Origin: Pterobdella sp. o SKG-2022
Taxonomy: Eukaryota; Annelida; Clitellata; Hirudinida; Piscicolidae
Direction: 5' to 3'
Assembly: GCA_964035795.1 (NCBI GenBank)
Contig: OZ038320.1
Span: 6,107,895-6,171,894, forward strand
DNA length: 64,000 nucleotides
The position numbers and the translations under genes are program-made. Positions within the stretch are counted from its first letter, which is position 1. Each line of letters starts with the position of its first letter. Of the stretch, positions 1 through 13,375 are shown piece after piece. The notes under the pieces were generated by a model. That model did no database searches. It saw only the letters and a list, made by a program, of their open reading frames with translations, and had not been told where the DNA came from.

Positions 1-2592
1 GCTATGCTAACTATTGTTATTCTTATGATGAAGGTAATGATATTAGTATTTATTTAATATTACAAAATTATCATTAATGTTATTTTTATAAAACCATTAA
101 AACTATGCTAAACATATTACTATTTTTTCTTATTTAACAATAATCATGTGATAATCATATATAATGAATGGCCATATATAAGTGATACGTTATCTCATTA
201 AGAATCGCATCTTGTCACGAGTTTAAGCTTTGTGAAGGCATATTTCAGTGCTGAACAATATAAGGAGTGTGACTTTTGCATGGTTCTACTCAGATGTCAA
301 ATTCGGTGTGGTTTAGTGTATTTTGGAGAATTAAAAAAGTGCCCAATGAATATAAAACTTCAGAGAAATATATTCTGTTTTAAAATTTAAATAATTCACT
401 CAAAAGCTATTTCGAAAGAATTTCAGTTTCTTTAAAATTTTTTCGTAAAAACACATGTCTCAGACTTTTTTCACTCAGCTTTCAAATTGAATTTCAAACT
501 CAAAATCAACAAAATATTGGCTTCAAGTGTTTTCAATTTAAGCATGACACATAACTCAGAAGAGTTTTTTCGAGTCCCTTTCATGAATAATTCAAGATGT
601 GAATAAATGAGAATGAATTTAATATATTTATTTGGTTATAAAATAATTTTATCATCAAATTCATTTCACACAGTTTCGAATTAACTTTGAATTATTTTTA
701 TATCATTAATAAATGAATTTTGTCTCGGAACTCACTGGGTTAAAGATCGCTATATAAAGTTCATGCATTAATATTATTGCTAGTACTATTTCTGTTCAGA
801 TAGAAAAATTTGATTGTTTTGCACAATAGAGCTTGCAGGCTTTTTGGCTTCATATTATTATCAAGGTTATAAAAGTCTGACTTCTATCTCATCTCATTAG
901 TTAATTGCAGAATTTTTTTTTGCAAAAAATAATCGAATTTCATTCGTTTAGAATTGAGCGATAAATTGAACAAAAGTTGAATGTAAAATTTTCAAAGTTA
1001 AAGTTTAAAAAAAGTTTATTTAACTGAGTTTTTGAGCCCCGGTGAATAAAAACACCAAGATTAAGCGGATATCTGTGAAGAGAATTCATCTTGCCTCCTC
1101 CAACATAAACTATAAAACATCAAATACATTCTGTAGTTTCGTTGAATAGCTTTCCATTGAATAGAATGCATCTAGAAAATAAAATTAAGAATAATAGCAA
1201 AACTATGCTTAATGGGACTCCTTAATTATGCAAAAGTTATCCTCAAAAGGCAGTTTGGAAGAAAGATTTTGTATAAGCGTGCAATAGAGTCAGCTAGAAT
1301 TATTCGCACAAAACATAAACTTGTGTACTGAATATTTCATTGAGTAATCCCTATTCAGAAGTAAAAACTTTTCTTGCAAATTTTTTTAAATTTAAAAGTG
1401 GTTTAAAACAACTCAGAATAACACTTTCATCTGGGATTTTGCGGTTCGTGGCGGTGTGTTTATATTATTACATCGTTATTCTATGTAATTTTCCATTATT
1501 TTTCACTGAAAAATTTTTTCCGCTAAAAATACTTATCTTTTATTAAGGGTTAAAATTGAAATTTTTTATATTAGAAGCAGTAACATGAGAAGCAGGCTTG
1601 ACGAGAAGGTCGATAAAAATAATCATAAATAGATTCAGACATTATATATTTTATCTATAAATACTTATAAATAATTTCCATGGCAAAATTCAGAATTACC
1701 GGTTTAAATTGTTCGTTCAAGGGTGGTGAAATGGAAGCGATTTTAAACTCACTGTAATTGACTCGAAAAACTTTCCGAGAAAGTTTTTTAAATTTTTAGT
1801 TACATAAATGTAAAAAAATCGCTAGGCACGAAACCAAGCTAGAAATCGAACCTCAGGCTACGAGTTTTTTGGGACTTTTTCTCCCGCTAACAAGTCTGGA
1901 GCGCCATAAACAAAAAGAATTGAAACTGGAGTGCAGTTATGGCCACTCTTGCTTGCCACACAATTAACTTAAACACTTGGTGTGATAAATTTATTTAGAG
2001 ACTAGTCCGAGTTTTTCACTATACCATTTTCAAGTGCAGAATTTATAACGGCGAGTATTTATTGTGGGACTTAATCAAAAGATGAATTCAACAGTACGCC
2101 ACAAAATGGTATGGTAAGGTCTAAAATCATTGAATTTATAAAAGAATTTTTACAAAATTTTGAAACGTGAATTAAAAAACACAAATAATTTTAATCCCTT
2201 TTAATGTTTTTTTTCATATATTCAAAATAATTTACAGTAATTCATATTATTTTAATAAGACAATCAACATGCTCAAGTGCCTAAGAAAAAGTTTATAAAT
2301 GATCAGATTTTTTTCATATGTTCAAAGAACTGCTGATTTGAACATAAAAAAAACTTACAAGCAATTTGGTTCAAAAAATACTTACACATATAGGGCTAGT
2401 ATTCAATCAAAATAAGTTCCTACCCAAAAAAAGTAACCAAAGTAGTTGATACAAAAAATAGTTGATAAAAAAATAGATCCGCTAAACTAACCAAAATATT
2501 GTTTTTAATTTAATTAATTCAAGTAACCAGCCTAAAAAACATTTAACTAAATAAAAAATCAAAATTTAACTAAGCAACCATTAATTCTTCAC
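1..2592. other. AT-rich intergenic or intronic DNA
   Basis: I found no supportable gene in this stretch. It is AT-rich with scattered homopolymer runs. The only structured item is a tRNA-like segment on the minus strand near 1830-1905, listed separately. If the minus-strand exon at 2593-2773 is real, this stretch would be its downstream intron and the 3' part of that gene, but I could not find the next exon. Confidence 0.5.
1830..1905 (-). repeat. Possible tRNA-derived SINE head
   Basis: Read on the minus strand, this segment has a box-B-like element (GAGGTTCGATTTC) preceded by a tRNA-like D-arm region. I could not draw a full cloverleaf with a paired acceptor stem, so it looks like a decayed tRNA-derived SINE head and not a functional tRNA gene. 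Confidence 0.3.
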
Positions 2593-2773
2593 CTGCAAGT
2601 TTTGTCGAGTCTGAGTTCAGCAGAGATGAGCTGGTCACTTCCCTGGATCTCTTCCAGCACTCTGAGCAGGTTGGCCGAGCAGAGACGCGAGGGCTCTTCG
2701 AGATAGTTTTTGGAGCAATCCGCGAAGTTATGTCGCCAACTGTGTGCCCTCGAATCCAGCCAGAAGATTAAAC
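2593..2773 (-). CDS. Orphan internal exon of an unrecognised gene
   Basis: A GC-richer 181-bp island is open in one minus-strand frame for its whole length, about 60 codons. It is bounded by an acceptor (CTGAAAG before 2773) and a good donor (CAG|GTGAAG at 2593/2592). It enters with two leading bases and leaves in phase 2. The peptide is not low complexity: it contains IFWLDSRAHSWRHNF, then DCSKNYLEEPSRLC, then LLRVLEEIQGSDQL. Two cysteines and a Trp/His/Arg-rich stretch suggest a folded conserved domain. I do not recognise the family, and no partner exon was found within several kilobases on either side. It may be one exon of a long-intron gene, or an exon carried here by duplication. Confidence 0.5.
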
Positions 2774-5700
2774 CTTTCAGGGTTGGGTAGATGGATAGAG
2801 GTGTTTTTGTACAGGCTTTGTTTATGGTTTTGTAGGGTTTTAAGTAGTGTCAACAATTATTGAGCGACGTTTAGCTATGTAAACTCAAAACTTGTCTTAT
2901 TTATGAAAGGTTTTGAAGATATGGACCGCAACAAAGGGTATAAAAAATAATAATATTTCATTAAAGGTGATATATAAAGAAGCTTTTGTATTTTTAATTG
3001 TTGTTCCAGAAAAGTCATTCAATTCATGAAATTCTCCAATTAGAACAATAACAAAAGGCACGAAAACCCCAAATTACATAAAATTCAATCATAAAACACT
3101 TTGAAAAGCTTTTTTCATTCATACCGCGTATTTTATTATATATATTATCATAAATATTATATGTGGATTAAATTTGTTTTAGTGCTTTGCCATTGTGTTT
3201 AATTTAATCCTAAATCCACTTTTAAAATTTAAAAACACAAAATTTTTTCAGAAAGATGCTTTCTTTTTAATACTTTACCTCATAACTTCTCTCGGAAGTT
3301 TGCTCGAAGTTGATGCCACTATAACCATACTTTTTATTGTATTGTAATGAAGTTTTTAAAGTTAAAACCTGTTATAGCATACTCATTAGCGCGTTTTAGT
3401 GTACTTAGGTAAAAATAAAATCTAGAGCTGTTCAAAAGACCAGGGAAAACTTGGAAAAAATACACACAAAGACACCAAAACTTCTCAAAACTTCATTAAA
3501 GGTCAATATGTAGTATAAAACAAGTGACACCAAGATGAAAGAGGCACGAAACTGCCGAACAAATTAATGCATATTTTCCAGGGTGATTAAAGAAGCGTTA
3601 ACCCAAGTAGCCTTTATGATAGCATATATCCAGGAAGCTTATGATGACTTTAATTTGGCCATGTGATACGATGTTGAGAAGATTATAATGGCGTTGAGAC
3701 CTAAAGTTGTGAGCCAAAAAAATTGTTAAAAAAGAAATTTTATATAATTTCAAATATGCTTTGAAAAAAATTCTAACTAAAAAGCTAATTTGAAACATTG
3801 TTGATGTAATAACAGACACTTTTACAAAGCATACCTTCAATTGAATTTGTAATTTTAAAATTGTGAACAAGAGTTCAGAGATTTTTTTTGACACAAATTT
3901 GTTGCTTATTCAAATTGCATTGTTGATTGTAAAAATACAAAAACTGAAAAAAGAATTCACGAATACAAGTTTAACAAAATCATATTCTTTTTGGCATGCA
4001 TTTGTCATGAATGGCACCGCGTAAACACAGAAAATAGAAATTAAAAAATATTAAAAAAACGAATAAAACACACATATAAAATAGAAAACATAAAAAACTA
4101 AAAAGTTATTAAAAATTAAATTAAAAACAAGAAAAAGTACAGAATTATGAATAATTACCAGGCAAAAAAATGAAAATTTCACCCTACTCTAATCCTCTCA
4201 AAAATCTTTTGTTTTTATAGCTCCAAATAGGAAAAAACTACAGTGTTTTTATTGAAAATAATTCTATGCCAGCCTCCATGAATCAAATGAATAAAAATTA
4301 AATCACCCTGAAGCTATCATGAATATCATTAAGTAATACCAAGCTTATACCTTTTCTCTCCGAGTCTCAACGAGGCTTACTGAACAAATTTTAATGCTCA
4401 GAATTACCATTCTTAAAGTTTTTACTTGACTCAGTTTTTACACCACCAGTATTGACGAACCATTAATGAGTCTCAAAAGTAAATCTGGAAAGTTAATTAA
4501 CAGCTGGCAAGTCCATGCTCAGTGAATGATTTCTTAAGGAATAAAACTATCGGCTATATGGCGGGAAAGTACCTTTGAATCGTCTGAGTAAGTGAGTCTG
4601 AATGGATAAATCGGGGTTTTTAAATCCGGATTAGTTTAGCTACTTCAGCTTGTTTCACAATCTTTGTTGGTTCTAGTTTTTCGTGTTATTTTTTTGTTTT
4701 TATCCTTGACGCGGATTTGAACCCACGACTTTTGGGTTTCCATGTCTAACAGATTACACTATCCTAAGTTGTTGTTGTGTAACAAAGCAATTTATCTTAT
4801 GAAAAATAAACTAAAAAACTTAAAAGTTTAATTGAGAAAAACAATGCATTCCATGTGTAAAAATTTTGAAGTAAATAAACTTCTCGGCCGATAAAACTGC
4901 CTTTAGGCAAATAATTATACACAAATAATCTTAGCAAATGAAATCTTTGCAATTTTGTAGCCTTTTAGGCTAAATTCTTTTTGGAATAAAAACTTTTATA
5001 AACTTCTTTGAAAAGTTCTGAATGTTTAATGTCAATTTGTGCTTCTTATTTTAATGAAAGTTTATTCACACATTTAGAACAAAAAAAATAACAAAACAAC
5101 AATAATAAAAAATATCAATAAAAAATTCATAATAAAAACCAAAAAAAAATAAAAATTCCATTTCTTATTATTAACTATAAGACAAACATCCCAGATTTAT
5201 CGTGGTTATTGGAGGCAATAACTCCGAATAAATTGAATTTATTTGATGAACTTATTAATTATTCATTCACATTTATATAGCGCGCTTTTTACATAAATTG
5301 AACATACAGTTATTATATATATAAGTAATTTTGGTCTTCAGACATAATCACTGTAAATGTAGTTATTAGAATATATTTTATTCACTGAAACTAAAGAAAT
5401 TATTTTTATTTGACATAATCACAAATTTATAATTTATTCAATTAAATTAAGAAATATATTTTATTTGATAAAATGTTCAAATCTCAGAATTAAATAAACT
5501 GAAACAACCCTAGCCAAACAAGCTTTTACTGCTTGAGTTCATGTTTAGGATACTGCAAAACATTCCAACCACAACTTAAAAGACTCTTTGTGATTTGTTC
5601 ATTGTTATTCAACAAAGCCTTTTGAAACTTCTGTTATTGATTGAAAATATAATTTTTAATATTTTTCAGGTAAGCCTTTTTGTTGCTGTATGGTTATATA

Positions 5701-6805
5701 AGTGAAAATTTATTGATTTTTTATATAGGAATATCAATTTATTCAATTATCATATTTGGAATAATAATTTATTGGGTTATTGTGGTATTTATGGGGTGGA
5801 AATGGATTTATTTTTGTCAATTAAACTGTGATTATCTATGTTTTGATGTGAATAATTTTATTTAATTCTAAAACTGATCCACAAAAATAAACACACACAC
5901 AAAAACACAGACGAGCAAACATATAGAAAATAAAATACCCAAACGCACATTAAAAAAGAGACGCATAAGACACACGAGCGCACAAAAACACACAGACACA
6001 CAAGCAGACAAACGCAAAGACACGAAAGCACAGATACAGATGTAAAATTTAATGGAATCTACCTTTAACATGCATCGTTAATATTCGTTCGTATGTCCCA
6101 GAGGGCATAAATAAGCTGGCGTGCAGGCTTTAATTCTATGGCGCTAATGGTGGAGTGGTGCGAGCTTGTTGTTTTGAAGTAATAAAAATTAATAAGTAAG
6201 ATTAATCAGCGCTGAGTTTGATATAATTTTTTACAACCATGAACTAGTTAAGCTATGAAAATACTGTATATAAAAATTAATTTGGGGCTGTTAACAGTTG
6301 AACAAAACGAACGAAATTTTTTCATTTGTGTAAAGGGACTTCCAAAGCAATGATCAAATGTCCAAGTGATGTTGTTTTGCTACTGTTTAGTTATTAGTGA
6401 TCAAACTTTGATGGCGCCACAAAGACGGAGCATTTTTTGTCGATGTTTGAATGATACCTTCAAAATATGGTGTAATACAATAAAAAATGATGCAATTTTT
6501 GAGAAATATTACAATACAAAACAAAAGGATAAAAAAAATTACAATACAAAGCAAAACAATAAAACTAAAAAAACAATACAATACAAAAAAAATGATTCAA
6601 TACAAAACAAGCAATATGGCATAAACTTCAAGACTCAATGCATAGAACTAACATGATGAGAATGTCAAAGCGTGTTAGTCTGATAAGCTTGAGGTAATGC
6701 GGTTTGGCTTGTTGTTTTGATTTATGCAAATATGCTCGAATGCTGCTATTTTGGTGTAAATGAGTGATTCAACTACCTTTAGGTAGAATACTAAAGACAT
6801 TGTTA
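2774..6805. other. AT-rich DNA without a supportable gene
   Basis: This stretch contains a tRNA-like fragment near 4695-4765 on the minus strand, an A-rich patch around 4040-4140 and an AC/CACA-rich patch at about 5878-6030. A short SINE-tail-like motif (TTTATATAGCGCG) occurs near 5270-5285. Small open frames here are low complexity or lack coding character. Confidence 0.5.
4695..4765 (-). repeat. tRNA-like sequence, probably SINE head
   Basis: On the minus strand a D-arm-like stretch (TAGTGTAATCTGTTAGAC) is followed by a box-B-like TGGGTTCAAATCC whose T stem can pair (CGTGG with CCGCG). The acceptor ends do not pair convincingly and no 3' T-run follows, so I favour a tRNA-derived repeat over a working tRNA gene. 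Confidence 0.35.
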
Positions 6806-6930
<125 letters not shown>

Positions 6931-9900
6931 ATTCGTCTTATTATTATTATTATTTTTTTTTTAATTTTAATTTTTATTATTATTATCATTTTCATTATTA
7001 GTTTCATTCATATTATTATTCTTATTGTTTAAAATGGATTGTTTTGATATATAAAATCAGGTTTTTGCATATAGAATTATCATAATAGGAGTTGAATTCA
7101 TATGAAGTTTTGCTTTTTAACTTAAATAGCCCATTTTTATGATTCTCATTTCAGTCGAAGTTATTTAAACCAAAAAGATCTCAAAATTTTTAATGTTTTG
7201 CTGTTTGCGGTCAAAGGATTTAAAATTGATAACCATAATTATTATTGTGAAAATAATGTTTTGAACGCAATAAGAAACGATGAGGAACAAGGAATTGTTC
7301 AAGAGAAGGTGCCTTAAGAATTGAAAAAAGTAGGAAATGCTTTTAAAAAAATATTAAACTATAAATTATATTTATTAATCAATTTATTTTTGCATATTTT
7401 AATTGTTTATCTATTTTATTATCTCACATTTTTATTATTAAACTATAAATATATTATCCAATAAAAACTTTCAAGCCAACAAAAAACTCCAATAATTATG
7501 CGAAATTAACGAGCGAAAACTGGAGGGAAATTTTTGACCAGAATGATAGGATGAGGGTTGATATATGGGTGAGATGAAGATAGGTCCATGATGGAGTGTT
7601 GGAGTGTTGGATTATTAGGAAGATGGATAGATTACAGTGATAGATTAAAAGCAAACTTTTACAGTGAGCTTTTTCGCTTGTTCAAATCGCTTGAAATAGA
7701 AAATTTTCAAAACAACGCAAGAGGTTGAAACATATAAGAATAACAATGAATATAACTAAAAATATGAGTGATACAATAAAAAAATCTACATAAATAATAT
7801 AACAAAGAATTTATAACATAAATAATATTGGAAAAAACATGAAATAAAAGTATGAAAATATTTATACAAGGAATACCACAAAAATATATAATAAACTCAA
7901 TAATGAAAAAAAAAAACAACAATATAAAAAAGTTCGAGCATCTGCCATGAATAACAAATAAATCTCTTTTATACAATACAAAAACAAATATATCTGTCTG
8001 TAACTAATACTTAATACCTCTGTAAGACCTACCTATTGTTAAATAAATTATATGTATTTTCAAGTAGATAAATATTTATATATGTATAATTGAACAGTTA
8101 AATAGATAAAGACACATATATATTGTCAAATAGACAGGTACATGTGTCTAGAGATTTATGTAGAAGTAACCATTGTGAAAAAGAGGGATACATGTGAATA
8201 TTAATTGAGAGGTATTGTTAAATATATGGGTATTAATCTCTCCAGTCTTGTGATTTTGATACATCGACATCAAATCTCCCTCAGTAAACGCATTAGTTTC
8301 TCTATTGATACAAATGCCCACAAAAGCGTGTTACAATGCATAGAAGCTTGACTAAACTTATGATATATAAGCCAGAGTTTCAGTTGGAAATGACTCAGTG
8401 ATAGTTAGTTAATACTTGGCTGATCAGTTAACCGATGAAGTAAAATTCTTGATAAACACTATTGGGTATGAAAAAGACGAGGTTTTTACAAATAAAGAAT
8501 CCCGATCAGTCGGTAATGTAAGATTTTCTTGCGAGAAGCTTTAGGATTTTTTTGCTAATAAAATAAGTGTTTTACTTATCCAATAGTTTTCAAATTTTGA
8601 AATATTTGGTTAATAGTTAGCTATTTAGTTTTATATGAAAACGCATACTTAACATAATTTCATGCTTATAATGACAGCTTAAGCATCAAACATATGAACT
8701 ATTTGATAAGTACTTAAAGAATTCAGCTTCGATATACATACAACTTACAGAACCCAAACTTTATTTCTACCCATCCCTCAAAAATCCATTGATCACTTGG
8801 CCTCTCTGAACGTGACTACAAGAACTTTCATGAAAAATATCTTTAGATGAATCATCCCTACTCTATCCATCTTCATCTCTCTTGTCATATATGATTTTAT
8901 TCCCGAAATATTTAAGCTATTTTGCATTTTGCTTGATTTTTGAGAGTTTATTTATTTAAGTTTTATACTGTATTTAGGTTTTAATGTGAATTTAGGTTGA
9001 GTAGTCATAATAGAAATATTTCACACCTTAAATCCCGTTTTATTTTCTCTTCCACTCCATAAGCGCCTCCATTTGACATACGTCACCATCAACATTATCC
9101 TCCAGCATGAAATATTACCAGCCATTATTCATCATTTAAGTTGTTTCTTTTTCGTGTCAATTCAGCATAAGAAGCAAAAATAATGACTGCCTTAAACGTG
9201 CACATTTAGAAACATTTTGAGCAATATGGGTTGTTTTGAAGGGTAATTATTTTAATTACTTTAAGTACTTTCGAGTCGTTTTTTAAATCTTCATTAGTTT
9301 TGGGTTTTAATATTAAAAAGCTAAAAAAGTTTTAAAGTTACTATATACAACGAGAGCTTCTTTCAACATACAATACAATTCGGTACGATTAATTGCTCCA
9401 TTGTATTATACAAAAAGAATAAGTATTAGACACATTGGCATAAAGCTTATGGATTAAACCAAGAAATTGATAAGATTGCTTGTGACAAAAATATTCTGTT
9501 TTTTGAAGCAAAAGAAACAATCATTGTCGTAATTATTTGGAGATTAGCATAATAAAAACATGGGATTTAGCCATGAGGCATATATATCAAAACTTTCATA
9601 ACCCTATATGAAAAGAAAAAATCTAAAAATAGCTGCTATAACTTTGTGTTTAAAAGTAAAATACTGAAAATATTTTTAATTTAAACAAAATGTCTCTTGG
9701 GCTGGTAATCTGAGTGATTTTGACTTTAATTTTAATCAACACATTAATTAGAACTGTCACCCAACGTTTCAATAGAAGAATTTCAACGGGAAATATGGGC
9801 GTTTTATAAGGTTGTTTCCATCGATATTAAAAAATTGTTTGCATTATTTTCCAAAATTAAATTGTATTTTATAAAAACTATTTTGGACTAGAAAATTCAA

Positions 9901-12900
9901 AATTGATTAATGTGGTTATATAGTTTCTTATCGCTGTTTTATAAGTATATACAGCGCTATAAAATGTTTAAAAAATAAGTCAAAAAATATTTATAAATAA
10001 AAAAATATTTTTTTGGTGAGGTTTGCTCACGGGTTTTTGTATAGTTCTATTAATCAAACATAGATTGACTGACAGTTGACGGATTTTTTAATTAAAAGAA
10101 ATTTTAAACAAGTCTTTTTGAATACATTTTTTTTTGTTTTTTTTTCCAACATTTTTGCGTGATTTTGTACTTTTACTTCTAAATTTTATATATTGGTAAT
10201 ATGCCGTAATGAAAATTTAATGAGCATAAAGGGCAACTTCGGAAGTGTTGATGCAACCTAGGGTATGATTATGTTACAAAAACGTTTTGAATCAATAAAG
10301 TAGCACAAATAAAAAAAAAAAAAGCCAATAATATTGTTATTTTTATTTTTATTATGACTCAATTTTAATAAATAGATTGGCAGAATTCATTTTTTATTTA
10401 TGATGCTCAAGGTAACAAAAGGTGTCGTGCTATTTTCAAAACAAAACCCTTTTGAATTTTTTGCTGCAGTTTTTCAACGCCATTTTTAATTTTGAGCTCT
10501 TAAGTGAGAATTTAAATTTTGGAAAATTAATATGAAAGATGATTTTTAGAGTGAAGCTTCAAAAATTTTAAATTTTCCAATAGGAAGTAGTTTACAAAAT
10601 ATTAAATGTTCCAAGTTAGAGTCATGAATTGATGTTTAGAGTAGCGTTTGTTTAAAAAATCATTGAAATTTTTGAATTAAAAATATGATATTAAATTTTT
10701 TTCAACCTTCCCTTGTTTCACAACTTTGAGTAATCTGCCCAAACGACTTGAACTTTCGATATCAATTAGCTCATAACTACTGTGTTGAAAACAAAATTGC
10801 TCCATTGATCAAACCTACAAAATCTTTCGTACTTAGACATTTTCATGCACTTGAGAGCAAAACTTATACTTACAAAAAACCTTGTCGATCTAATCAATAA
10901 ATCTTTTTTTTGCTTCTAAATGAATTGAGCTTGTAACACTGTTTTTAAAAAATTTCAAATATCCTAATACTCAGCTCTTATCGTTTATCAACCTTTTCAT
11001 CAACAATGTTGAGTGGGAACCTAGTTTGTAAGTTTCGTGCCAAAAAATCAACTTCCAAGGATAATATTAATTGCAAAACTTATACATTTGGTACTGTCCA
11101 AGCACTATTAAAATTCACAAATGTATATTTTTAATTAATTGTTTTAATGGAAATTTTAATGAAAAAATAAAACTGAGTTTCTAAACGACTTTTGAGCAGT
11201 TGGAAATAGGAAGCTAAGTAAAACCTCCGTGTTCGACATGTTGACAACATTTCGACAAGTTGGAAAAATTTCGGCATGTTGGCAAAATTTTGACAAGCGA
11301 TAAAATAAAGCGAAGGATTATGTAATCTCAACACACATCTCAAAATTTTGAGTGTTTCAACTGTTGAATTTAGTGGTTTTTGATGAGTAAACTGACCAAA
11401 GTTGTAGGCATGTGTAGGATTAGTTAAACAATTGGAGAATATTTTTAATATATTCTATTTTTGAAAATTAGGTACGTATGCCGAAAACCAGTCTCCCAGG
11501 GTTTAGTTTGGGTAGTGCAATAAATGTTTCACAGGACGCTACTCCTTTTATACATGTATATTTTTAAGAAACGTAGTTCCGAATTTTAAAAAAAAAATTT
11601 TCATTTACTTAGGTTTTTTTATACCTTTTAAAAGCCATTGTTCCAATATTATAACTTGGCAACCTCTTTTTTTGCACGCGAGAAAATAGGGGAAAGCACT
11701 CGTAAGGACTTATTTTTTGTAGAATATTCCCTTGAACATGTGTTTTGTGCGGTTGGAAGACATAAAAAAAAAAAGCGTTTCTCGAAAGCGAAATAAACTA
11801 CTCAAATTTTTATCAGTAACTTTTACGGAAATTTTGTTTACAGTTTTTTTGGTGTTTTTTAAGCACCAAAAAATTTTGAAAAAAAAAACTATTAATAGGT
11901 GAATAATAAAAAAAATAATGGAGAAAAAAAGCAATAAAACAATAGAAAAAATTGACAATAATAATGATTGACTGCAAAGATAAAACATTGAGAAAAACAA
12001 AAAACTGAACTTTAAACCAGCAAAATCCCTTTTTCGATATTAACTTTTTCCAACTTTCGTTTCCAAAATGAATATCTAAAGGCAATAATCAAAAACTAAA
12101 AGCCACTTTTCGATTAGTTAAACTTTATATTAAAACTCTAGAGACGCTTTTTGTATCATTATTAATACCAAGAATTTCTATGGGGTTTTGACTTTGATCT
12201 TTCAAGGCAATTTCATACATGTCTGTCACCTTTGAGTTATTTCCGGAATTAATTTTCTAAAATATTATTATTATTACTATTATTTTTTTTTCATTATTAA
12301 TTTTATTGTTATTTTTATTATTACTACTATATCATTATTACTATTATTTCCATTACTATATTTAAAACTCTCATGTTTAATGTTATTATTCTCAATTTTA
12401 TTTTCACCAGCATTTTTATATTAGTATTGCTACTTAGTTTATCCTTTTTGTTATTATTACCATTTTATTATAAATATTATGATCTTTATTCTTGTTATTA
12501 TTACTATTATTATAATTATTATTATTTCTATTAATATTTTTATTAAGCTTATTATTATGCGAAATAATATTCTAAATGATGAAAACCTTGGTGTTTTTGC
12601 ATTAAAGCACTTGAAATATAACTCACAAAAAGTTCATTTCACAAAAAGGAATATTTTTGCAAACAACGCCCATCTCTACTTTCAAATTCAAATTCAAAAC
12701 AACGCACCAAACGTATCGACTATTTCTTGCATACTCGCTTATTGTATTAAAAGCGATAAAAATTTTCTAGTGCTAAGTCATGAATGAATATGGCTAAAGG
12801 CTTTTTAATGTATTTTTTGGGAATTTAATGAATATTCGTGAAAAATTTTGAAGCCGTTTACATGAATCCTCCATATCAGTAGTACGTTGTGTGTTATATA

Positions 12901-12960
12901 ATCTGATAAGGATTAAGAATATATACATTACTTTTTATTCTTGTTTTGGAAGCTTTGTCT
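6931..12960. other. AT-rich DNA without a supportable gene
   Basis: About 6 kb with no protein-like island, recognisable RNA or complete repeat element. It holds short T- and A-runs and ATT-type simple sequence near 12250-12560. Confidence 0.5.
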
Positions 12961-12983
12961 AGAGAGTTAAGAACCGGTGTTCC

Positions 12984-13375
12984 TTGGGAACTTTTATAAG
13001 GCTACAGCGCAACGACAGGTCTATGATCCGCTGGATATGTGGCGTTAAGCCAAAGGATAAAAATCCATCATCAGTTTTCCTCACAAAACTCAAAATCCCA
13101 GACATAAGGACGCTGCTACAGAGCCGTCGTCTTCGTTGGTATGGCCACGTGAGACATTGGTCCATGTGTATCAAAGACGTGCTCGAACCTCCTGTGCCTG
13201 GAGGTCGTTCCCGTGGTAGACCAGCAAAAACTTGGTTGAGTTGTGTTGAAAAGGATATGGAATCCTATGACCTGGAAAATGCGGACCCACTCAATAGAGC
13301 TGAGTGGAGAAAGTGTATTAGCCGACTGCCGTATACCCCAGCTACTGGGACACCCACAGCAGTATAATCTAATAT
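12984..13375 (+). mobile_element. LINE 3' end: reverse transcriptase C-terminal region and tail
   Basis: An open frame of about 127 codons encodes the C-terminal part of a non-LTR retrotransposon ORF2. Diagnostic motifs are RRLRWYGHVRH followed by GRSRGRPAKTWLSCVEKDM, then an end rich in Asp/Glu and Arg before the stop at 13365-13367. The catalytic reverse-transcriptase core and endonuclease are missing, so this is a 5'-truncated copy. The frame upstream of 12984 is broken. The coding part runs into a tail (AGCTACTGGGACA, then CAGCAGTATAATCTAATAT) that recurs at 21.0 kb and, in diverged form on the minus strand, at 42.2 and 62.2 kb. That makes this element the likely source of those short repeats. 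Many animal LINE clades end this way, so I do not assign a clade. Confidence 0.8.
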
